This document shows positions 28,466 to 36,393 of a stretch of 64,000 nt of DNA, piece after piece; positions within the stretch are counted from its first letter, which is position 1; every line of letters begins with the position of its first letter. The notes beneath the pieces were generated by a model. The model was given only the letters and a program-made list of their open reading frames with translations, searched no databases and had not been told where the DNA came from. Position numbers and translations under genes: made by a program. The stretch is from Caldimonas manganoxidans ATCC BAA-369 (GTDB lineage Bacteria > Pseudomonadota > Gammaproteobacteria > Burkholderiales > Burkholderiaceae_C). The DNA is taken from assembly GCF_000381125.1 (NCBI RefSeq), contig NZ_KB905931.1, positions 1 through 64,000 of the forward strand. Reading direction: 5' to 3'.

Positions 28466-29005
28466 ATGTTCGAGTCGTTTCGTCGCGCGCGTCGGGTGTC
28501 GCGCACCGGAGCCCGTCTTTGCGCGGGGCTGTCTTTGGTGCTTGCCTCCACCGTCTGGGCGCATGGCAGTCACAGCCACGGCCATGGTACGGTGCGTCTG
28601 GTGATAGAAGGCCACCACCTGACGGCCAGTTTCGATGTGCCGTTGGAGAGCTTTCTTGGCTATGACTACCCGCCGCAGGGCGCCGAGCAGGAGCAGGTGT
28701 GGCGGGCCTTCAAGGCCCGACTGCAGGACCCGACCCAGTTCATTCAACCCGCTGCCGAAGCCGACTGCCGCGTTCTGGGCCATGACCTCATGCCCGAGCT
28801 GACGCAGGCCGACCCGATGGGCGACATTCCCAACATCGTGTACCGCGTGCAGTTTCGCTGCCACCGTCCCGAGGCGCTGCAAGCGGTGGTGTTCACCGCG
28901 TTTGCCGATCATCCCGGCTTGAAGCAGTTGCGTGTGCAGCTCATCACGCCGCAGGGGCGCAAGACGGTCACGGTGCGCCCGCGCTTTCCGGCGCTGACGT
29001 TCTGA
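28466..29005 (+). CDS. Exported DUF2796 (ZrgA-like) protein with His-rich N-terminus
   Basis: 179 residues. A signal peptide (about residues 20-36, ending STVWA) is followed at once by HGSHSHGHG, a likely metal-binding stretch, then the DUF2796 body (RLVIEGHHLTASFDVPLESFLGYDY). Relatives are linked to zinc uptake (ZrgA); the ligand here could equally be cobalt. ATG 28466 has no strong ribosome site, which is compatible with the riboswitch acting on translation or transcription. First gene of the riboswitch operon; the ExbB-like gene starts 9 bases after its stop. Confidence 0.82.
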   Translation: MFESFRRARRVSRTGARLCAGLSLVLASTVWAHGSHSHGHGTVRLVIEGHHLTASFDVPLESFLGYDYPPQGAEQEQVWRAFKARLQDPTQFIQPAAEADCRVLGHDLMPELTQADPMGDIPNIVYRVQFRCHRPEALQAVVFTAFADHPGLKQLRVQLITPQGRKTVTVRPRFPALTF

Positions 29006-29014
29006 GGGGGACAC

Positions 29015-29479
29015 ATGCTGGAGCTGGGTTTCCTGCACATCGTGCAGTGGTTGCTGACGCCGGTGCTGGTGTTGTTGGCTTGTGCCTTGGCCTATGCCTT
29101 GTGGATGACCGGGGTGGTGGCGATGGAGGCTTGGCAGCGCCGCGTGCGGGGCTTTGCCTTGTTGCGCGGTGTCGATGCCTTGACGCTGGAGGAATTGGAA
29201 CTGCAGGCCTTGGCCCGTGTGGAGCCTTTGCGGCTGCTCAGTCGGGTCACGCCCATGCTGGGGCTGATCGCCACCATGATCCCCTTGGGCCCGGCCTTGC
29301 AGAGCGTGGCGCATGGGGATGGACGTGCGGCCTTGTCGGTGTTCAGTGGAGCATTTGCGGGCGTGGTGTTGGCGTTGACGGCCGCCTCTTTGGGCTTGGT
29401 GCTGCATTCGGTGCGCCGGCGCTGGCTGCTGGCCGAGCTGCTGGCGGTGAAGCGGGCGCGCGCGCAGGAGGGGGCATGA
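29015..29479 (+). CDS. MotA/TolQ/ExbB-type proton channel protein (HmuU-like)
   Basis: 154 residues, three membrane segments (about 10-32, 80-100 and 115-138). RVTPMLGLIATMIPLGPALQ is the ExbB/TolQ channel signature. It would couple proton flow in the inner membrane to work in the periplasm. GAGGGGG precedes the start. The stop overlaps the DUF2149 start (ATGA). In Bacteroidetes hmu operons a protein of this type stands beside a DUF2149 protein and the CobN-like HmuS, the same set as here. Confidence 0.87.
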   Translation: MLELGFLHIVQWLLTPVLVLLACALAYALWMTGVVAMEAWQRRVRGFALLRGVDALTLEELELQALARVEPLRLLSRVTPMLGLIATMIPLGPALQSVAHGDGRAALSVFSGAFAGVVLALTAASLGLVLHSVRRRWLLAELLAVKRARAQEGA

Positions 29480-29799
29480 GCCTGCGCCATTTCGAGGTCT
29501 TCGACGAGGACGACGATCCGATGTCGTCGGCCATCAACCTGGTGGACGTGTTCTTGGTCTTGGTGGTGGCCTTGCTGATTGCCGTGAGCATGGCTCGGCA
29601 GCATGAGGCCATGGCCGAGGGCGACGCAGCGCCGGACCTCGTGGTGCGAGAGCCGGGCCGGGAGGTGCGCTATCGCGGCAGCGGCTCGACCGGCGAAGGC
29701 CAGGGGGTACGCGCCGGCGTGGCTTATCGGCTGCGCGATGGCAGCATCGTCTATGTCCCTGAAGTCGCGTCCGCCCCGGACGCGTCAGCGTCCCGATGA
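29476..29799 (+). CDS. DUF2149 (ExbD-analogue, HmuV-like) membrane protein
   Basis: 107 residues with one membrane segment (SAINLVDVFLVLVVALLIAV, about 16-38) and a short periplasmic tail. The architecture is like ExbD/TolR: cytoplasmic start, one helix with an early aspartate, periplasmic domain. The DUF2149 assignment rests on SSAINLVDVFLV and the C-terminal GVRAGVAYRLRDGSIVYVPE. Both ends overlap its neighbours by four bases, so ExbB-like, DUF2149 and CobN-like proteins are made as a coupled set. Confidence 0.85.
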   Translation: MSLRHFEVFDEDDDPMSSAINLVDVFLVLVVALLIAVSMARQHEAMAEGDAAPDLVVREPGREVRYRGSGSTGEGQGVRAGVAYRLRDGSIVYVPEVASAPDASASR

Positions 29800-32700
29800 G
29801 CGTCTGGCACCGTTGGCTGCACGTGGTCGCGCTGGGATGGGTCTGTGGGCTTGGGCTTGGCAGCGCGGTGCAGGCGCGTACCTTGCTGTGGGTGACGATG
29901 GAGGTGACGCCGGCGTCTCGCACCGCGCAGGTCGAGCGTGTTGCGGCCGAGCGCGGCTGGCAGGTGCTGCACCTGGACCATCCCTTGCGGGACGACCCGG
30001 CCCGCGAGCCGGCGCAACGGCAGGCCATGGCCGAAGCGCTGGAGCGCGCCGACCTGGTGTGGGTCGATGCGCCGCATGCCACGGTGCTGGGGCGGCTGCA
30101 GCGCTCGTTCGGTGCGCTGTTCGATGCGCATGCGCGCCAGCACCCAGGTCGTCTGGTGTGGATCCTCGCGCACGAGCCCGCCGCCACCGTCGCCGAGGAC
30201 GTGGGCGGCCGCATGGCGGCTTATTTGCGCGCTGGCGGGAGGGCGAACCTGCGTCATGCCTTGCAGTTGGGTGAGGCTTGGTTGGACTGCGGTGGCTGTG
30301 ATGTGGCGGCGCTCGCGTCGGATCTGCCCGCGCCGCAGGCTTGGCCCTTGCGGGGCCTTTATCACCCGCAGGCGACGGGCTTTTTCGCCGATGTCCAGGA
30401 GTGGCGCCGCTGGCGGGGCGAGCGCGGGCATCGAAGCGAGGTGGCCGTGCTGGTGCATCGTCATCACTTCATCGACGGGGACACCGTCTGGCTGGACCGC
30501 TGGTTAAAGCTCTTCGAGGCCCAAGGCCTGGATGCCTATGCCGTCTTTGGTCAGCAGCTCGATGCCGGCGGGCTGCGCGATGTGCTGGGCGCCGCACCGC
30601 CGCGCTTGGTGGTCTTGCATCAGATCAGTTCGCAGTCGGCGGCCCTGCAGTCCTTGTTTCAAACCTGGGACGTGCCGGTGCTGGCCACGCAGCCTTATCG
30701 GCATGGCCCCACCGGTGCCTGGGAGCGCGACCCGACGGGTCTGAAATTGTCGGATGCCCCGTTCTATCTGGTGCAACCCGAGGCGGCCGGCGCGATCGAC
30801 CCGGTGGTGGTGACGGCCCATGCCGATGGGGGGCGGCAGGTCGAGTTGATCGAGCGCCAGGCTCAGGCGGTGGTGGACAAGGCGCGGCGCCTGCTGGCGC
30901 TGCGCGACACCCCGGCAGCGCACAAGCAGCTCGTGGCCATGGTCTACAACTATCCGCCCGGTGGCAGCCACTTCGGGGCGTCGTTTCTCAATGTGCCGCG
31001 CAGCTTGGAAGTGGTGAGCACCGCGCTGGCCGAGGCGGGCTACGCGGTGCGGCCGACCCGCGAGGCCGAGTGGATCGAGGGGCTGCGTCCGCTGTTGCGG
31101 GCCTACTATCCAGAGGCGGATCTGATCGACTTGCTGCGCAAGGACCAAGCCGCCGCCTTGCCGCTGCGCGAGTATCTCGCCTGGTGGCGCACGCTGCCCG
31201 AGCCGGTGCGTGCGCGCATCGCGGCCCGCTGGGGCGAACCTGCGGCCAGTCGTTATGTGGTGTCCTGGCGGGGCGAGCCGGTGTTCGTGATTCCCCGCAT
31301 GCGGGCCGGACACTTGTCGGTGCTGCCGCAGCCGCCGCGCGAAGAAACCTTGCGTCATGGTCAAAACCCCTTCATGCATCGCAGCCGCGAGCCCGTCTCA
31401 CACCATTACCTGGCGGTTTACCTATGGGCTCGACAAGCCCATGCGGTGATCCACTTCGGCACCCACGGCACGCAGGAATGGGCCAATGGCAAGGCGCGCG
31501 GGCTGGACGTGCATGACGATGCGCTTTTGCCACTGGGGGACGTGCCCGTGGTGTATCCCTACATCGTCGACAACCTCGGCGAGGCGCTCACCGCCAAGCG
31601 CCGGGGCCGCTCGTTGTTGGTCAGTCACCGCACGCCGGTGCTGTCCACCACCGCCTTGTCGCCGCCGATGGCACAACTGCATGAGCTGATGCACGACTGG
31701 GCCATGGCCGATGCCGGTCCGACGAAACAGCACATCGGCCAGCGCCTGGTGGACTCGATCGTCGAGCATCGTTTACACCTCGACTTGAAGTGGACGGTCG
31801 ATCAGCTGCATGCTCGCTTGGATGAATTCCTCGAAGTGCTGCACCCGTGGTTGGACCAGCTGGCCCATGCCAGCCAACCGCAGGGCTTGGCCGTGTTCGG
31901 ACGCGCGCCTGAGGAGTCCGCGCGGCGCGCGATGGTGCTGCAGGCGCTGCGCACCCCGCTGCTGGATGCGCTGGGCGAGGACGTGGACGAAACCTTCCTG
32001 ATCGATCATCGGCAGCTGGCCCAGTCGCGCCCGATGCGCTGGCTGGATGTGGCGCTGCGCGATGCGCAGGCCGCCAGCCAGCTCGATCTGCGGCCAACGG
32101 CTCCGCCCAGCACCGTGCCCAACCGGGCGGCCGTGCATGCCATCGACCGCGAGGCATTGCGCGCGCTGGCCGAGCAGGCGCAGGCGTTGGACCGGCTCTA
32201 TGCCACCGAGAATGAACTCAACGGCCTGCTGGCCGCGCTGGAAGGGCGCTTCGTGCCAGCCGCCTATGGAGGCGATCCGCTGCGCAACCCCGACAGCCTG
32301 CCCACCGGGCGCAACCTCACCGGGTTGGACCCCAGCCGCTTGCCCACACGCCAGGCCTACACGGTGGCGCAAGTGCTCTTTGAGCAATGGCTGGCCCAGT
32401 GGCGCCAGGCCCATGCGGGGCGTGCGCCCCGGCGGCTCGTGTTGTCCCTGTGGGCCGGCGAAACCCTGCGCCATCATGGGATCATGGAGGCGCAGGCCCT
32501 GGTGGCCTTGGGTGTGCGGCCGGTGTGGGATGCCGCAGGGCGCCCCACGCGCGTGGAGGTGATTCCCGATGAGCAACTGGGGCGGCCTCGGGTCGATGTC
32601 CTGCTCAGCGTCACGGGGTCTTATCGCGATCAGTTTCCGGCGCTGATGGCCCTGATCGATGCCGCGGTGGCGCAGGTCGGCGCGGCCGACCCGGGCGGTG

Positions 32701-33860
32701 TGGTGGCGCAGCACAGCCAAGCCGTGGCCGATGAGCTGCAGCGCCAGGGCGTGCCGGCGGAACGAGCACAGCGGCTGGGGCAGGCGCGCGTGTTTGGCAA
32801 TGCGATGGGCGACTACGGCACGGGGCTGAGCGAGGCCGTCCAGGACGACCGGTTGCAAGCGCGGGACGATCGGCTGGGTGAGCTGTTTTTGCAACGCATG
32901 GGGCAGCCTTACCTCGGCGGAGAGCCCGTGCCGGACATCGACGCGATGCAGGCTGCGCGCGCCTTTGGGGCGCAGTTGAAGCGGGCCGATGCCGCGATAC
33001 TGTCGCGCAGCTCGCATCTGTACGGCATGGTCACCTCCGACGACCCGTTCCAGTACCTCGGTGGACTGGCCGCGGCGGCCCGTCGGGCGGGCCGATCGGA
33101 GCCCTTGCCCTTGTTCGTGCACCAATTGCACAACGCCGATGAGCCCCATGCCCAGACGGCCGCGCAGAGCGTGGCGCTGGAGATGCAATCGCGCTACCTG
33201 CATCCTGGATGGGTGAGGGCGCAGAAGGACGAGGGCTACGCGGGTACCTTGCAGGTGCTCAAGGCCGTGCAGTTCCTCTGGGGCTGGCAAAGCGTGACCG
33301 AAGGCGTGGTGCGCCCCGACCATTGGCAAAGCCTGCACGAGGTGTATGTGAAGGACCGGCTGGGGCTGGGCGTGGCCAGTTGGCTGCGCAGCCATCCACA
33401 GGCCTATGCCCAGGTGATCGAACGGTTGATCCAGGCGCAGCGGCATGGTCACTGGACGCCCGATGCGGCCACCAGCCGCGCACTGGCCGAGCTTTATCGT
33501 GAGCTGACGCGCCAAGCGCCCTTGTACCAGGAGCTCGCCGGCGTGCGCGCCTGGGTGGACCGTGCCCTGACGGCTGCGGCCGCGCATGGCGCGCGAGGCG
33601 TCTCCCGCGGGGCCGAAGCCGCCTCGGTGCAGCCCATGTTGCAGCCCATGTCGGCGCCGCCGCAGGCTGCACCGGCCGCGGCGGATGCCACCGCCACGTG
33701 GGTGCCGGTCAAGGGTGAGAGGCTGGAACCCGTGTCAGGGCCATCGCAGAGCCCGGCCGAAGCGCTGACGGCTTGGCTGGCACTGATGCTCATGCTCGGC
33801 CTGGTCTTGGGTGGCGCTGTGCAGCAGTGGCAACGCGCAAGGCGGACCTACGCCGTCTGA
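29796..33860 (+). CDS. Exported, membrane-anchored CobN/HmuS-like chelatase
   Basis: 1354 residues of the CobN/magnesium-chelatase H family. Conserved blocks: AMVYNYPPGGSHFGASFLNVP, VIHFGTHGTQEWANGKARGLD, LPTGRNLTGLDPSRLPTRQA, LSLWAGETLRHHGIMEAQAL, VFGNAMGDYGTGLSEAV, SSHLYGMVTSDDPFQYLGGL and LKAVQFLWGWQSV. Unlike cytoplasmic CobN it begins with a signal-peptide-like segment (about 5-27) and ends with a membrane helix (about 1325-1346) and RRTYAV tail. No CobS/CobT or ChlI/ChlD partners lie nearby. With the ExbB-like and DUF2149 genes this matches HmuS-type haem dechelatases; B12 control points to a corrinoid or cobalt tetrapyrrole (inference). Confidence 0.9.
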   Translation: MSVWHRWLHVVALGWVCGLGLGSAVQARTLLWVTMEVTPASRTAQVERVAAERGWQVLHLDHPLRDDPAREPAQRQAMAEALERADLVWVDAPHATVLGRLQRSFGALFDAHARQHPGRLVWILAHEPAATVAEDVGGRMAAYLRAGGRANLRHALQLGEAWLDCGGCDVAALASDLPAPQAWPLRGLYHPQATGFFADVQEWRRWRGERGHRSEVAVLVHRHHFIDGDTVWLDRWLKLFEAQGLDAYAVFGQQLDAGGLRDVLGAAPPRLVVLHQISSQSAALQSLFQTWDVPVLATQPYRHGPTGAWERDPTGLKLSDAPFYLVQPEAAGAIDPVVVTAHADGGRQVELIERQAQAVVDKARRLLALRDTPAAHKQLVAMVYNYPPGGSHFGASFLNVPRSLEVVSTALAEAGYAVRPTREAEWIEGLRPLLRAYYPEADLIDLLRKDQAAALPLREYLAWWRTLPEPVRARIAARWGEPAASRYVVSWRGEPVFVIPRMRAGHLSVLPQPPREETLRHGQNPFMHRSREPVSHHYLAVYLWARQAHAVIHFGTHGTQEWANGKARGLDVHDDALLPLGDVPVVYPYIVDNLGEALTAKRRGRSLLVSHRTPVLSTTALSPPMAQLHELMHDWAMADAGPTKQHIGQRLVDSIVEHRLHLDLKWTVDQLHARLDEFLEVLHPWLDQLAHASQPQGLAVFGRAPEESARRAMVLQALRTPLLDALGEDVDETFLIDHRQLAQSRPMRWLDVALRDAQAASQLDLRPTAPPSTVPNRAAVHAIDREALRALAEQAQALDRLYATENELNGLLAALEGRFVPAAYGGDPLRNPDSLPTGRNLTGLDPSRLPTRQAYTVAQVLFEQWLAQWRQAHAGRAPRRLVLSLWAGETLRHHGIMEAQALVALGVRPVWDAAGRPTRVEVIPDEQLGRPRVDVLLSVTGSYRDQFPALMALIDAAVAQVGAADPGGVVAQHSQAVADELQRQGVPAERAQRLGQARVFGNAMGDYGTGLSEAVQDDRLQARDDRLGELFLQRMGQPYLGGEPVPDIDAMQAARAFGAQLKRADAAILSRSSHLYGMVTSDDPFQYLGGLAAAARRAGRSEPLPLFVHQLHNADEPHAQTAAQSVALEMQSRYLHPGWVRAQKDEGYAGTLQVLKAVQFLWGWQSVTEGVVRPDHWQSLHEVYVKDRLGLGVASWLRSHPQAYAQVIERLIQAQRHGHWTPDAATSRALAELYRELTRQAPLYQELAGVRAWVDRALTAAAAHGARGVSRGAEAASVQPMLQPMSAPPQAAPAAADATATWVPVKGERLEPVSGPSQSPAEALTAWLALMLMLGLVLGGAVQQWQRARRTYAV

Positions 33861-33938
33861 CGTATTCCGAAGCTCTTGGTCCTTCATCACGCTGGGGTTG
33901 CTGGCGTGCCACGCCGCTGGATCGTGGGGGGCGCCAGT

Positions 33939-34090
33939 TGGTGCAGCTGAATACGGCGCTGGTGCTGGTGACGCACGATGACGACATCGCGACTGCGGTG
34001 TCGTCGCGGGTGTTGCGCTTCGGCGAATCCGGCTGGGCCGAAGTCCCTGCAGCGAAGGCCGCCGCGGCCGAACCCGTGGGCGCCATCTGA
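33939..34090 (+). pseudogene. C-terminal remnant of an ABC transporter ATPase
   Basis: The frame reads RQLVQLNTALVLVTHDDDIA, then SSRVLRFGESGW, which matches the switch-histidine loop and end of LolD/MacB-type ATPases (normally ...LNRELGTALVLVTHD...). No Walker A, signature or Walker B motif precedes it. It lies just after the CobN-like gene and runs up to the convergent folA. Best read as a deletion remnant of an ABC ATPase gene. Confidence 0.6.
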
Positions 34091-34091
34091 A

Positions 34092-34622
34092 TCAGGGCTC
34101 GTCGGGCACGGGGGGCGGGCGGCGCTGGTAGGTCACGAAGTGGTAGCGCCAGCCTTCGGGCGAGGTATGGGTTTCGCGTGCGACTTCGGTGAAGGCTGCG
34201 CGGTCCCAGACGGGAAAGTAGGTGTCGCCCTCGAAGTCGTGGTCGATCTCGGTGAGGACCAGCTCGTCGGCCCAGGGCAGGGCTTCGGCATAGACCTGGG
34301 CGCCGCCGATCACGTAGATCTTGGTGGCGTGCTTGAGGAGCTCCAGCGCAGCTTCGAAGGAGGGGGCTTCCTCGATGCCTGGGGCTTCCCAATGGATGTT
34401 GCGGGTGATGACCACGTTGCGCCGGCCTGGCAGTGGCCGACCGATGGACTCGTAGGTTTTGCGCCCCATCAGCACGGGGCAGCCCATCGTGACCCGCTTG
34501 AAGTGCTGCAGGTCTTCGGGCAGATGCCACGCGAGCTGGTTGTTGCGACCGATCACGCCGTTGCGCGCCACGGCGGCGATGAGGGCGATCTGCGGGCGGT
34601 CCGATGGAAGAGCTTGGCTCAT
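34092..34622 (-). CDS. folA: Dihydrofolate reductase
   Basis: 176 residues. IALIAAVARNGVIGRNNQLAWHLPEDLQHFK, GRKTYESIGRPLPGRRNVVITR and IYVIGGAQVYAEALPWADEL are the DHFR signatures; it reduces dihydrofolate with NADPH. ATG 34622 follows the family N-terminus; upstream codons are not conserved-looking. Last gene of thyA-eamA-folA; thymidylate synthase upstream produces the dihydrofolate this enzyme recycles. Confidence 0.95.
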   Translation of the reverse strand: MSQALPSDRPQIALIAAVARNGVIGRNNQLAWHLPEDLQHFKRVTMGCPVLMGRKTYESIGRPLPGRRNVVITRNIHWEAPGIEEAPSFEAALELLKHATKIYVIGGAQVYAEALPWADELVLTEIDHDFEGDTYFPVWDRAAFTEVARETHTSPEGWRYHFVTYQRRPPPVPDEP

Positions 34623-34653
34623 GCCTGCATTGTGACCTGAGCCGGGCCGGACG

Positions 34654-35535
34654 TCATCGCATGCGCGTGCGAGCTGGTAACAAGGCACTGCCGATGGCCA
34701 CCATGATCAGCCCGGCGGCGGCCAGGTCGGGCCAGTGCGGCACTTCGCCCACGATGAGAGTGGCCGAGCCGGTGCCGATCAGCGGCACGGCCATGATGGA
34801 AAACGCACTGGCCGCCGGCGGCAGGCGGCGTGCCATGCCGAACCAGATGATTTGCGCAAAGCCGTAGTTGATGGTGGCGCCCCAGACGAGCGACCACCAC
34901 ATCGGCGTGCTGAAGCGCCAGTGCGGCGCGGGCTCCATCACCGGCGCGAGGATCCAGAAGGCCACGGAGCCCATCCCCATCATCCACACCGTGAGGGCCT
35001 CGGTGGGCATGGTGCTGGTCGTGCGGCGCATCAGCACGGTGCCCAGGGCCCAGCTGAAGGCGGCGATTTGCATCCACACGATGCCCACCGGCCGGCCCGC
35101 CAACACGGTGAACTCTTGCGCCACCAGCAGGCCCACGGCTGCCGCGCCACAGACCACGCTGAGAAAGATCCGGCGGCCGAGGCGTTCGCCAAAGAGCAGG
35201 GCGGCGATGAGCACCGTCCAGATCGGCATCGTGAAGCCCAGAATGGCCGCGCGGCCCGAGGCCAGCTCCTGCACCCCCAGGATGGAGAACAGGTGCCAGC
35301 CCAGGATGTTGGGCAACGCCAGCCAGGCGATGCGGGTGAATTCGCCGGGCGGCAGCGCGAAGCGCACGCCGCGCCAGCGGTAGAAGGCCAGCAGCATCAA
35401 GGCCCCGCCGGTCATCGTGACGGCGCGAAAGTACAGGGGCGAGAGTTCCCGCAGCGAGAACTTCATCATCGGCCAGTTCAGCCCCCACATCAGCGTGAGC
35501 AGCACCAGCGCGCCGAGCTGGCGACGGGTCAGCAT
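34654..35535 (-). CDS. EamA/DMT-family transporter
   Basis: 293 residues with about ten hydrophobic segments and two EamA repeats (LLTLMWGLNWPMMKFSL in the first, IAAFSWALGTVLMRR starting the second). Members export metabolites or drugs; the substrate is not readable. It sits between thyA (12 bases upstream) and folA (31 bases downstream) on the same strand, an insertion into the classical thyA-folA pair. Confidence 0.88.
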   Translation of the reverse strand: MLTRRQLGALVLLTLMWGLNWPMMKFSLRELSPLYFRAVTMTGGALMLLAFYRWRGVRFALPPGEFTRIAWLALPNILGWHLFSILGVQELASGRAAILGFTMPIWTVLIAALLFGERLGRRIFLSVVCGAAAVGLLVAQEFTVLAGRPVGIVWMQIAAFSWALGTVLMRRTTSTMPTEALTVWMMGMGSVAFWILAPVMEPAPHWRFSTPMWWSLVWGATINYGFAQIIWFGMARRLPPAASAFSIMAVPLIGTGSATLIVGEVPHWPDLAAAGLIMVAIGSALLPARTRMR

Positions 35536-35547
35536 GACCGCGGGGGC

Positions 35548-36363
35548 TCAGACGGCCACCGGCGCCTTGATGGCCGGATGGTGTTGGTAGTCCAGCACCT
35601 CGAAGTCCTCGTACTCGTAGTCGAAGATCGATGCCGGTCGGCGCTTGAGGCGCAGCACCGGATAGGGATAGGGCGTGCGCGACAGTTGCAGCTCGACCTG
35701 CTCGAAATGGTTGTTGTAGATGTGGCAGTCGCCGCCGGTCCAGATGAACTCGCCCACCCCCAGGTCGCACTGCTGGGCCAGCATGTGGGTCAGCAAGGCA
35801 TAGCTGGCGATGTTGAAAGGCACGCCCAGGAAGATGTCGGCGCTGCGTTGGTAGAGCTGGCAGCTCAGGCGGCCTTGGGCCACGTAGAACTGAAAGAAGG
35901 CATGGCACGGTGCCAGCGCCATTTTCGGCAGATCGGCCACGTTCCAGGCGCTGACGATGATGCGGCGCGAGTCGGGGTCGGTCTTGAGCTGCCGAACCAC
36001 CTCGGCGATCTGGTCGATGTGGCCACCGTCGGGCGTGGGCCAGGAGCGCCACTGCACGCCATAGATGGGGCCGAGATCCCCATCGGCGCGCGCCCATTCG
36101 TCCCAGATGGTCACGCCGCGCTCTTGCAGCCAGCGCACGTTGCTGTCGCCACGCAGGAACCACAGCAGTTCCAGGATGACGCTTTTCAGGTGCACTTTTT
36201 TGGTGGTCACCAGCGGGAAGCCTTCGTTCAGGTCGAAGCGCATTTGGTAGCCGAAGACGCTGCGTGTGCCGGTGCCGGTGCGGTCGGTCTTGGCCACGCC
36301 GTGGGTGTAGACGTGGCGCATGAAGTCTTCGTACTGGGTGCGGATGGGGCGAGCGGGGGTCAT
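35548..36363 (-). CDS. thyA: Thymidylate synthase
   Basis: 271 residues. [33 protein letters not shown], the catalytic cysteine in [37 protein letters not shown] and [10 protein letters not shown] are all present. It methylates dUMP using methylenetetrahydrofolate. ATG 36363 is chosen over one nine codons upstream because family homology begins right after it. Same strand as the ABC exporter 30 bases upstream and folA downstream. Confidence 0.96.
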   Translation of the reverse strand: MTPARPIRTQYEDFMRHVYTHGVAKTDRTGTGTRSVFGYQMRFDLNEGFPLVTTKKVHLKSVILELLWFLRGDSNVRWLQERGVTIWDEWARADGDLGPIYGVQWRSWPTPDGGHIDQIAEVVRQLKTDPDSRRIIVSAWNVADLPKMALAPCHAFFQFYVAQGRLSCQLYQRSADIFLGVPFNIASYALLTHMLAQQCDLGVGEFIWTGGDCHIYNNHFEQVELQLSRTPYPYPVLRLKRRPASIFDYEYEDFEVLDYQHHPAIKAPVAV

Positions 36364-36393
36364 GGGCGGCTGGGTGGGGGGCGAAACCACCGA

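Noticed and set aside
31773-33587. Minus-strand open frame of 604 codons opposite the CobN-like gene
   Set aside because: Shadow of a strongly conserved gene; no recognisable domain.
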